A DNA stretch of 5,938 bases, from assembly GCA_026397695.1 (NCBI GenBank), contig JAPLUJ010000328.1, forward strand, positions 1 to 5,938. The letters are read 5' to 3'. Origin of the DNA: Verrucomicrobiota bacterium. GTDB taxonomy: Bacteria > Verrucomicrobiota > Verrucomicrobiia > Verrucomicrobiales > Akkermansiaceae. Below, one piece after another: positions 1 to 5,089 of the stretch (its first letter is position 1; each line of letters begins with the position of its first letter). A model generated the notes under the pieces. It searched no databases. It was not told the DNA's origin and was given only the letters and a program-made list of their open reading frames with translations. Position numbers and translations under genes: made by a program.

Positions 1-1
1 C

Positions 2-49
2 CGCAAGGAACAAATCAGCGTGCGCATCAACGATGGCCCGGGAAACTAA
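2..49 (+). CDS. Possible C-terminal end of an upstream gene (partial)
   Basis: An open frame enters from the left edge and ends at TAA (47-49). It reads RKEQISVRINDGPGN, a plausible hydrophilic protein tail, but 15 residues are too few to name a family. The two other forward frames are also open here, ending at about 131 and 141, so this choice rests only on how protein-like the tail looks. No SD site, terminator hairpin or partner gene supports it. It could equally be non-coding. Confidence 0.3.
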   Translation, partial: RKEQISVRINDGPGN

Positions 50-298
50 CAAAACCACATGGCTCTCAAAAATCCGAGAAATTGGAGGAACTGAACTTGC
101 TCTCCCCTTCGTCGCATTCGAGGTCGTTTAGTGAGGTCTGATCATGGGGGGCGGCGGATTTTTTCCTAACGACTGGAATCTGTCAGAATCTGCTATTTCT
201 GGAAGGATCAAATGATGCGGGAGCGAAGATTTTTTCCAGCAAGGCGTATGTGTTCAGAGGAAATGCTAGGATTTGGGACGGATGGGCGGTGTGGAATC

Positions 299-715
299 TC
301 AGAGGAAGGGATTGATGACATGGACGGTGTCGTAGGTTTGGCCGTGGTTGAGGTCCTCGGTGTAGAGGGTTTGGCAGCCGAGTTCCTGCGCGGCGGCGAG
401 GATGGCGGCGTCATAAAAGCGGATTTGGTAACGGTGAGAGAGATCAAGGGCCCGGAATACCAGGTTCGGCGTGGGCGAGAACACCGGATAGTTTTCCGCC
501 AACTCCTCAAGCATGACGCGGACCTCAGCGGGTGTGACCCCGAGGCGTTTCTTGCGCAGAGCGGCATCGGCGAATTCCTGCATCACCTGGATGGAGATGG
601 CGAAATCGCAAGAGGCAATCAAGGCGGTGGCTATTGCCCGCTTCGGCGCATCCTCGGCAGCAGCCGAAACCACGTAGAGAAAAACGTTGGTATCAAAAAA
701 GCTGGTGGCGGTCAT
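299..715 (-). CDS. vapC: PIN-domain ribonuclease toxin, VapC-like
   Basis: This 138-residue protein has the usual length and layout of a VapC toxin. VapC toxins are Mg2+-dependent RNases that cut tRNA, rRNA or other RNA and are held inactive by their antitoxin. The acidic PIN residues are in order: D8 in FFDTN, E47 in QVMQEF, D102 in FYDAAI, and E120/D121 in TEDLNHG near the C-terminus. The last motif is typical of the fourth acidic position, so the active site looks intact. The start is ATG at 715, inside the end of the antitoxin gene in another frame. The 23-base overlap implies translational coupling from a shared mRNA, and GAAGAA before the start is at best a weak ribosome site. The stop is TGA at 299-301, and no terminator hairpin is visible below it. 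The fold is confident; the RNA target is unknown. Confidence 0.88.
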   Translation of the reverse strand: MTATSFFDTNVFLYVVSAAAEDAPKRAIATALIASCDFAISIQVMQEFADAALRKKRLGVTPAEVRVMLEELAENYPVFSPTPNLVFRALDLSHRYQIRFYDAAILAAAQELGCQTLYTEDLNHGQTYDTVHVINPFL

Positions 716-956
716 GAAGTTCTTCGCGGTTCAGAAGTCCGATGGAGTCGGTGTTGCGGCCCTTGCTGAGCGCGGCGATGAGCCGTGCGGCACGTTCGCG
801 CCGTCGGGTATCCTCATGTTTGGGAGGAGTATCAAGCGTGTGGGCGAGCCCCGAGATGACAAGCTCCTTGAACGTGGTCTTGCGTTGGGCCGCCACGATC
901 TTGGCTCGATGCAGGATTTCCTCGGGGAAGTCGATGGTGGTTTTCACGGGCAACAT
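693..956 (-). CDS. vapB: Ribbon-helix-helix antitoxin, VapB-like
   Basis: The protein is 87 residues if it starts at ATG 956. Residues 4-37 (VKTTIDFPEEIL, then two helices through FKELVISGL) match the ribbon-helix-helix pattern: a short beta strand for DNA contact and a dimerising helix pair. The charged middle and the C-terminal stretch DSIGLLNREELHDR resemble the toxin-binding tails of VapB-type antitoxins. It lies directly upstream of the PIN toxin gene and overlaps its start by 23 bases, the standard antitoxin-first order. Its roles would be to neutralise the toxin and, with it, repress the operon. The start is uncertain. GTG at 947-945 would give a protein beginning (M)KTTIDFPEEIL, which is how this family usually starts, and it lies where a transcript from the predicted promoter would begin. 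The ATG at 956 has no SD site. Confidence 0.85.
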   Translation of the reverse strand: MLPVKTTIDFPEEILHRAKIVAAQRKTTFKELVISGLAHTLDTPPKHEDTRRRERAARLIAALSKGRNTDSIGLLNREELHDRHQLF

Positions 957-978
957 CTACAGTTGTACAGGGATGTTG
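951..978. promoter_or_regulatory. Nested inverted repeat, candidate antitoxin operator
   Basis: CAACATC (951-957) is mirrored by GATGTTG (972-978) across a 14-base centre. That centre holds TACA/TGTA (958-961 and 964-967) and the palindrome TGTACA (964-969). The site covers the -10 box, the spacer and part of the -35 box of the candidate promoter, and the antitoxin ATG. This is where a ribbon-helix-helix antitoxin would bind to repress its own operon. The symmetry is seen directly; binding is inferred. Confidence 0.45.
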
Positions 979-982
979 TCAA
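954..982 (-). promoter_or_regulatory. Candidate promoter of the toxin-antitoxin operon
   Basis: On the minus strand, a perfect -35 box TTGACA (982-977) is followed by a 17-base spacer and TAGATG (959-954), a 4/6 match to the -10 box. The -10 contains the ATG at 956, so a transcript should start near 947, which is exactly a GTG codon. That would make the mRNA leaderless. An alternative -10, TAAAAT (994-989, 5/6 match), lies further upstream with a poor -35 and would give a leader of about 25 bases with the ATG start. Confidence 0.4.
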
Positions 983-1228
983 GGGTGGATTTTAGAATTT
1001 CCTGCAACACTTGATGTGGATCGCGTGGAAATGGCACCAGTCCTTGTTTTTCCCATGACCATTTGGATCAGTCGCATGGTAGCACCTTGAGAGTGAGCGG
1101 AGAGAGGGCATGGCGGGAAGGGGAAACGCCGAACCGAGCGAGAAAGGCCGGCGGCGTGGGCCAATGGGATGAGAAAGGGACGGCGCATGCGGCGCGGGCG
1201 GAGGGAAGAGGGGGGCAGATGAATAAAA

Positions 1229-1256
1229 GCTGAAAGTTGAAAGTTGAAAGCTGAAC
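1229..1256. repeat. Heptamer tandem repeat, array 1
   Basis: Four consecutive 7-base units read GCTGAAA, GTTGAAA, GTTGAAA, GCTGAAC on the plus strand, preceded by a degenerate A-rich unit. The consensus is GYTGAAA. The array lies in non-coding DNA. Because 7 is not a multiple of 3, the repeat does not encode a simple peptide repeat. A second array of the same family lies at 1447-1474 in the same orientation. Confidence 0.8.
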
Positions 1257-1297
1257 GGGAGAGGGGCAGTGGCAGGACTACGGCGGGACATTGGCGG

Positions 1298-1315
1298 GCG
1301 AGTCTGGAGACTCGC
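1298..1315. repeat. Perfect 8-bp-stem hairpin
   Basis: GCGAGTCT (1298-1305) and AGACTCGC (1308-1315) are exact inverted copies separated by GG. No T-run follows on either strand, so it is not a standard intrinsic terminator. It lies between the two heptamer arrays. It could be a dispersed palindromic repeat, a transposon-end relic or an RNA structure, and the sequence alone does not decide. Confidence 0.6.
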
Positions 1316-1446
1316 GGTCCTTCCGGTCGATTTGGCGGGTGGTGGGTGGGGAGAGATCAAGGCGGCGGAATTCTTTCTCTAACGGGTGGACTATGGCAGG
1401 ATCGGTTAGTCCGGGAAGGAGAAAATGCGGAGTGGGGGGCAAAAAA

Positions 1447-1474
1447 ACAGAAAGTTGAAAGCAGAAAGCTGAAA
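1447..1474. repeat. Heptamer tandem repeat, array 2
   Basis: Four 7-base units read ACAGAAA, GTTGAAA, GCAGAAA, GCTGAAA, followed by a decayed 8-base unit ending in GTGAAA. They belong to the same family and orientation as the array at 1229-1256, with the first units 218 bases apart. A run of seven A's (1441-1447) precedes and slightly overlaps the array. Confidence 0.75.
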
Positions 1475-1550
1475 TTGTGAAATGAAGAGGGAAACGGGCG
1501 CCGGCACGAAGGGAAGAGGAGTTCAAGGCCGGCGGTCGCGATTATTTCGG

Positions 1551-1874
1551 TTACGAGGACGGATGTTGTAGAAGCCAGTCCTGGGCGGTCATTGCAGGCA
1601 CCGGGCCATGTTTCTCGAGGCGGGCTTCGGTGATCAGTGTTTTGTCAGCCACATCCGCAGGCAGTGAGATGGAACCCCGCAGCACGCGAACCATCGAGAG
1701 AAGTTCCTCGGTGTCAGGCTTCCGCACGGCAGGCGTGACAGGTTGCTGCGGATGATGATGCAGGAATTCGCTCCACGCCTGCCGGATGACCGTGATCGGT
1801 GTAGCGGAGACACGATGGGCGTAGCCGTCGATCTCGGCAAAGAGCGGGTCTGGAAGTTCGATGGTTTTGCCCAT
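1551..1874 (-). CDS. Antitoxin-like ribbon-helix-helix protein, apparently orphan
   Basis: Read from ATG 1874, this gene encodes 107 residues. The N-terminus (KTIELPDPLFAEIDGYAHRV, then a second helix ITVIRQAWSEFL) fits a ribbon-helix-helix DNA-binding fold. The later stretch RGSISLPADV, continuing to ITEARLEKHG at about residues 67-90, resembles the tail of antitoxins paired with PIN or similar toxins. The frame stays open upstream to an ATG at 2060, but that extension is low-complexity, Arg/Pro/Gln-rich, and runs over a repeated motif, so the internal start is preferred. No SD site precedes it. An antitoxin would normally be followed at once by its toxin on the same strand, but the next 300 bases downstream encode nothing toxin-like. 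It may be an orphan antitoxin, a stand-alone regulator, or half of a decayed module. The family assignment is tentative. Confidence 0.6.
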   Translation of the reverse strand: MGKTIELPDPLFAEIDGYAHRVSATPITVIRQAWSEFLHHHPQQPVTPAVRKPDTEELLSMVRVLRGSISLPADVADKTLITEARLEKHGPVPAMTAQDWLLQHPSS

Positions 1875-2025
1875 GTGGATGCAAGGTTGGCTGTTGACGT
1901 AGCGGGCGGCTGGAGGGAGTTGTGCTGTTGGAATCGGAACGAACCGTAACCGCGTGCGGCGCTGATTTCGACGCGAATGTTTGGGGTGTTGGGATCCTTC
2001 AAAATTACAATTCAGGTGTGCGGGG

Positions 2026-2037
2026 TCAGTCGCATGG
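2026..2037. repeat. Short motif repeated in direct orientation at 1068-1079
   Basis: TCAGTCGCATGG occurs exactly at 1068-1079 and 2026-2037. Both copies have GG just upstream and a CACCT shortly downstream; the left copy has three extra bases (TAG) between. Each lies within about 190 bases upstream of a minus-strand antitoxin gene. A single shared 12-mer is expected by chance in a window this size, so the case rests on the matching flanks and placement. Confidence 0.35.
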
Positions 2038-2061
2038 CACCTACCGTCTCCAGCAACCACT

Positions 2062-2074
2062 GGCGTGACACGCC
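2062..2074. promoter_or_regulatory. Odd palindrome, possible operator
   Basis: GGCGTG and CACGCC flank a single A, giving perfect 6-base arms. It lies about 70 bases upstream of the predicted -35 box of the export operon, where an activator or repressor could bind. Palindromes of this size are not rare by chance, so this is only a candidate. Confidence 0.2.
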
Positions 2075-2144
2075 CTCGCCGGCCCCATCCACTCCGGCCA
2101 TCCCTACCAACCCCGCCTCCTCTTGCGCCTGCGGATGCGCGGTG

Positions 2145-2173
2145 TTGTCATCCGCCAAAAACCTGACTATCCT
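2145..2173 (+). promoter_or_regulatory. Candidate sigma70 promoter of the export operon
   Basis: TTGTCA (2145-2150, 5/6 match to the -35 consensus) and TATCCT (2168-2173, 4/6 match to the -10) are separated by the ideal 17 bases. Transcription would begin near 2180 and leave a leader of about 29 bases before the ATG at 2209. The leader has no SD site. Confidence 0.45.
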
Positions 2174-2208
2174 AACTCATAACACTGACCCATCCCTAAT
2201 CAGCAGTC

Positions 2209-3198
2209 ATGGAATCCAAGCCATCCAACCTTGATGCCCTGCGCATCGACCGCTCAGCCGCACCGCTGAAAGCTCCGGGTGGTGGATTCCGGTGGATTTT
2301 GCTATTGCTGTTAGTTGCGGCGGGGTTGGGGGGGTGGTGGTTCACCCGGGCCAGGGAGGTTTCCGTGAAAACGGCCGCGGTGCCGATGCAAGGTCCGGTT
2401 GATAAGGGAGGGCGGACCTTGTTGAACGCATCGGGTTACGTGACCACGCGCCTGCAGGCGACGGTTTCCTCGAAAGTCACGGGCAAGGTGGTCGAGATCC
2501 TGGTGGAGGAAGGCATGAAGGTGGAAAAAGACCAGATCCTCGCCAAACTCGATGCATCCAACGTGGAAGCCGGATTGCGACGCGCCGAGGCCCAGCTCGA
2601 ATCCGCGCAACGGATGCTGGCCGAAACCGCGCCAATGGTGAAATACACCGCAACCGAAATGCAACGCCTCACCTCGCTCGGGTCCTCGCGCTCTATCAGC
2701 AAATCCGACGTCGACAAGGCCGAGGCCGAGGCGCTGGCCCAACAGGCGAAACTCAAGCGCCAGCAAGCGGATGTCGAAGTGGCGGAGCGGCAGGTGGACG
2801 AATACAAGCAGCAGGTGGATGATACGATCATCCGTGCGCCCTTCGCCGGGGTGGTCACGACCAAGGATTCACAACCGGGTGAAATGATATCTCCGATGTC
2901 TGCGGGCGGTTTCACGCGGACGGGCATTTGCACCCTGGTGGACATGACATCGTTGGAAATCGAGGTGGATGTGGGCGAGAGTTTCATCAACCGCGTGAAG
3001 GAGGACCAAGCGGTCGAGGCGACCTTGGATGCCTATCCGGATTGGAAAATCCCGTGCAAGGTGATTGCCATCATCCCCACCGCCGACCGCCAGAAAGCCA
3101 CGGTGAAAGTGCGCGTGGCATTCGATCAACTCGACCCGCGCATCCTGCCGCAGATGGGTGTGAAAGTGGCATTTCAAAGCGACTTATCTAACCGATGA
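2209..3198 (+). CDS. Periplasmic adaptor (membrane fusion) subunit, HlyD/MacA type
   Basis: This 329-residue protein links an inner-membrane ABC transporter to the periplasm or an outer-membrane channel. After a cytosolic N-terminus, one membrane anchor spans about residues 28-45 (WILLLLLVAAGLGGWWF). The first half of the lipoyl domain follows at about 84-117 (VTGKVVEILVEEGMKVEKDQ). Next is an alpha-helical hairpin or coiled coil at about 117-205, rich in Ala, Glu, Gln and Lys. The second lipoyl half (TIIRAPFAGVVTTKDSQPG) starts at about 206, and a beta-barrel region runs to about 325. The hairpin is short to moderate, as in MacA-like adaptors. There is no lipobox, so anchoring is by the N-terminal helix. 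It is the first gene of the operon, and its TGA stop overlaps the ATPase ATG. The substrate is unknown. The start at 2209 fits the promoter spacing, though no SD site is present. Confidence 0.9.
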   Translation: MESKPSNLDALRIDRSAAPLKAPGGGFRWILLLLLVAAGLGGWWFTRAREVSVKTAAVPMQGPVDKGGRTLLNASGYVTTRLQATVSSKVTGKVVEILVEEGMKVEKDQILAKLDASNVEAGLRRAEAQLESAQRMLAETAPMVKYTATEMQRLTSLGSSRSISKSDVDKAEAEALAQQAKLKRQQADVEVAERQVDEYKQQVDDTIIRAPFAGVVTTKDSQPGEMISPMSAGGFTRTGICTLVDMTSLEIEVDVGESFINRVKEDQAVEATLDAYPDWKIPCKVIAIIPTADRQKATVKVRVAFDQLDPRILPQMGVKVAFQSDLSNR

Positions 3199-3893
3199 AT
3201 GCATCCAGCCAACCTCTCGTCCACATCAGCAACGTCACCAAGACCTTCAAGCGTGGCTCCGAAGACTTGCACGTTCTAGCAGGTCTGGACCTCGCCGTGC
3301 AGGAGGCGGAATTCCTCGCGCTGATGGGGCCGTCCGGTTCGGGCAAGTCCACCCTGCTCAATCTGATTGGCGGACTCGACCGGCCGACATCCGGCATCAT
3401 CCGGATCGGCGAGGACCGTGTGGACCAGCTTGCCGACCGGCAACAGGCGGTTTGGCGGGCGCGACATATCGGGTTTGTCTTCCAGTTTTACAATCTGTTA
3501 CCCGCGCTCAGCGCCGGGCGCAATGTCGAGCTGCCGTTGCTCCTAACAGGCTTGGACAAGGCGGACCGCCGGCGGCATGTGGCGGCGGCATTGGCGGCGG
3601 TGGGGCTGCCGGATTGCTGGCCGCAATTCCCGCGCACGCTTTCCGGTGGCGAGCAACAACGTGTGGGCATCGCGCGCGCGATCGTCACGGATCCCACGGT
3701 GTTGTTATGTGACGAGCCCACCGGCGACCTCGACCGCAAGGCTGGCGATGAAATCCTCACGCTGCTCCAAACACTCAACAAGGACCACGGCAAAACCATC
3801 ATCATGGTCACCCACGACCCGCATGCCTCCGCCCGCGCCAGCCGCACCGTCTATCTGGACAAAGGCCGGCTGTCTGACCAACCGTCCGCGTAA
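3195..3893 (+). CDS. ABC transporter ATP-binding subunit, LolD/MacB family
   Basis: This 232-residue nucleotide-binding subunit powers the permease pair encoded downstream, acting as a dimer on the cytosolic face. All the motifs of an active ATPase are present: Walker A GPSGSGKST (45-53), Q-loop Q97 in FVFQFYNLLP, signature LSGGEQQR (149-156), Walker B VLLCDE (169-174) with catalytic E174, D-loop GDLD (177-180) and switch H207 in MVTHD. The FQFYNLLP stretch and the length are typical of the LolD/MacB/FtsE-like group that works with FtsX-type permeases. These often perform mechanical transport rather than moving a substrate through the membrane. The start codon overlaps the adaptor stop in ATGA (3195-3198), so translation is probably coupled. 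The gene ends 13 bases before the first permease. LolD, MacB and antibiotic-exporter ATPases cannot be told apart here. Confidence 0.95.
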   Translation: MNASSQPLVHISNVTKTFKRGSEDLHVLAGLDLAVQEAEFLALMGPSGSGKSTLLNLIGGLDRPTSGIIRIGEDRVDQLADRQQAVWRARHIGFVFQFYNLLPALSAGRNVELPLLLTGLDKADRRRHVAAALAAVGLPDCWPQFPRTLSGGEQQRVGIARAIVTDPTVLLCDEPTGDLDRKAGDEILTLLQTLNKDHGKTIIMVTHDPHASARASRTVYLDKGRLSDQPSA

Positions 3894-3906
3894 GCCCACC
3901 ACCGGC

Positions 3907-5064
3907 ATGAAATTTCTTCCTCTGGTATGGGCGGGCCTGAAACGCAGGAAGCTGCGCACCACGCTCACGTTGCTATCGGTTTTCATCGCGTTCATGCTGT
4001 ATGCCTTTCTCGGTGCCCTGCGGGAAGCCCTGAGCGGCGGCGTCAGCATGACGGGCCTCGACCGCTTGATCGTGCGCCACAAGGTCTCGCTGATCCAGAC
4101 TCTGCCGGAAAGTTACAAGGCGCGAATCGAAGCGGTGGGAGGTGTCGCTGCGGTATGCCATCAAACATGGTTCGGCGGGATCTATCAGGACCCGAAAAAC
4201 TTTTTTCCCAACATGCCGGTCGTGCCCGGGGATTTTCTCGCGATGTTTCCCGAGTTCGTGCTCAGCGACGCGGAAAAGCAGGCGTGGTTGGGCACCCGCA
4301 CCGGGGCGGTCGTCGGTCGCGTCACGGCGGAGCGCTTCAATTGGCACATCGGCGACCGGATTCCGATCCAATCGCCGATTTGGGGTCAGCCCGCCGGTCA
4401 GAGCCAATGGGAATTCGTGATTACAGGCATCTATGAGGGCACGAAAAAAGCGACCGACACCAGCCAGATGTTTTTCCGCTATGATTATTTCGAGGAAGCG
4501 CGGCAGCAGATGAAAGGACAGGTTGGTTGGTACACCGTGCGCATAGCCGATCCCGACCAGGCCGCGCAAGTCGCCGCGCAGATCGACGATCAATTCGCCA
4601 ACTCGCCTTATGAAACGAAAACCGAACCCGAGGGGGCGTTCGCCGCAGGTTTCGCCCAACAGATCGGTGACATCGGTTCGATCGTTATGGCGGTTGTAGG
4701 CGCGGTGTTTTTCACCATCCTGTTAGTTGCAGGCAACACCATGGCGCAGTCGGTGCGCGAACGCACCGAGGAGTTGGGTGTGCTCAAGGCGCTGGGTTTT
4801 TCCAATAATCTCGTGCTGATCATCGTCTTGCTGGAGTCGTCCTTCATTGCCATCCTCGGTGGCTGCGGCGGGCTGGGCATCGCCTGGTTGATCATCGCCT
4901 CCGGCAATCCCATACCCGCTTTGCTGCCGGTGTTTTTCCTGCCGGCTAACAGCATTGTCAGCGGTGTCTTGTGCGCCGTGGTACTCGGGCTCGTGGCCGG
5001 CGCGCTGCCCGCCTGGCAGGCGATGCGTTTGAAAATTTCCGCAGCCCTGAGAAGAGGTGGTTAG
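3907..5064 (+). CDS. FtsX/MacB-type ABC permease, first of a pair
   Basis: This 385-residue inner-membrane permease has four predicted membrane helices: about 18-38, 257-277, 302-330 and 347-369. The large domain between helices 1 and 2 (about 40-250) is a MacB-like periplasmic domain. The motif RERTEELGVLKALGFS (about 285-299), after helix 2, is the cytosolic coupling motif typical of FtsX-family permeases. The start is ATG 3907, giving MKFLPLVWAGLKRRKLRTT. The frame is open further upstream to 3577 inside the ATPase gene, but that extension is only an alternative-frame reading of the ATPase and looks nothing like protein. The gene begins 13 bases after the ATPase stop and is followed 21 bases later by a second, dissimilar permease. 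A heterodimer is the likely arrangement, as in LolC/LolE. No SD site is visible. Confidence 0.92.
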   Translation: MKFLPLVWAGLKRRKLRTTLTLLSVFIAFMLYAFLGALREALSGGVSMTGLDRLIVRHKVSLIQTLPESYKARIEAVGGVAAVCHQTWFGGIYQDPKNFFPNMPVVPGDFLAMFPEFVLSDAEKQAWLGTRTGAVVGRVTAERFNWHIGDRIPIQSPIWGQPAGQSQWEFVITGIYEGTKKATDTSQMFFRYDYFEEARQQMKGQVGWYTVRIADPDQAAQVAAQIDDQFANSPYETKTEPEGAFAAGFAQQIGDIGSIVMAVVGAVFFTILLVAGNTMAQSVRERTEELGVLKALGFSNNLVLIIVLLESSFIAILGGCGGLGIAWLIIASGNPIPALLPVFFLPANSIVSGVLCAVVLGLVAGALPAWQAMRLKISAALRRGG

Positions 5065-5065
5065 C

Positions 5066-5089
5066 ATGCATTCATCACCCGCACCATGA
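5066..5089 (+). other. Mini-ORF between the two permease genes
   Basis: ATG at 5066 opens a 7-codon frame (MHSSPAP) whose TGA stop (5087-5089) overlaps the ATG of the second permease (5086-5088). It starts one base after the TAG stop of the first permease. It could pass terminating ribosomes to the next start in the absence of SD sites, or it could be coincidence. Confidence 0.2.

Larger units (their letters stand above)
957..1550. other. Repeat-rich, purine-biased spacer without a convincing gene
   Basis: About 590 bases lie between the start of the toxin-antitoxin operon and the end of the antitoxin-like gene to its right. Several frames are open on both strands, but their translations are low-complexity and resemble no family. 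From about 1085 to 1500 the plus strand is strikingly rich in A and G. The stretch contains two heptamer-repeat arrays (1229-1256, 1447-1474), a perfect hairpin (1298-1315), a weaker hairpin (1388-1412: GGACTA, 13-base loop, TAGTCC) and one copy of a short motif at 1068-1079. It sits where the toxin partner of the 1551-1874 gene would normally be, but I see no PIN motifs there. Confidence 0.6.
1875..2208. other. Divergent intergenic region
   Basis: This stretch separates the minus-strand antitoxin-like gene from the plus-strand export operon. It holds a motif also found near 1068 (TCAGTCGCATGG at 2026-2037, preceded by GGGG), a 13-base palindrome (2062-2074) and the likely export-operon promoter (2145-2173). 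Open frames across it are short and unconvincing. I found no good promoter for the minus-strand gene. Confidence 0.55.

Noticed and set aside
212..769. 185-codon plus-strand ORF opposite the toxin gene
   Set aside because: It is antisense to a PIN-domain gene with intact catalytic motifs, has Gly/Arg-rich composition and no recognisable domain, and so is a shadow frame.
1388..1412. GGACTA...TAGTCC hairpin as a terminator
   Set aside because: The stem is only 6 bp with a 13-base loop and there is no T-run on either strand.
1229..1474. CRISPR array
   Set aside because: The repeats are 7-base tandem units without spacers, and no cas gene is present.
992..1526. Minus-strand ORFs in the spacer (992-1360, 1278-1526) as the missing toxin
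   Set aside because: The translations are Pro/Ser/Phe-rich products of purine-biased repeats and lack PIN or other toxin motifs.
1875..2060. N-terminal extension of the antitoxin-like gene to ATG 2060
   Set aside because: The added 62 residues are low-complexity and cross a repeated non-coding motif, and the ribbon-helix-helix domain starts cleanly at ATG 1874.
3577..3906. 110-codon upstream extension of the first permease frame
   Set aside because: It overlaps the ATPase gene in another frame and its Arg/Ser/Pro-rich translation is noise; the typical permease N-terminus begins at ATG 3907.
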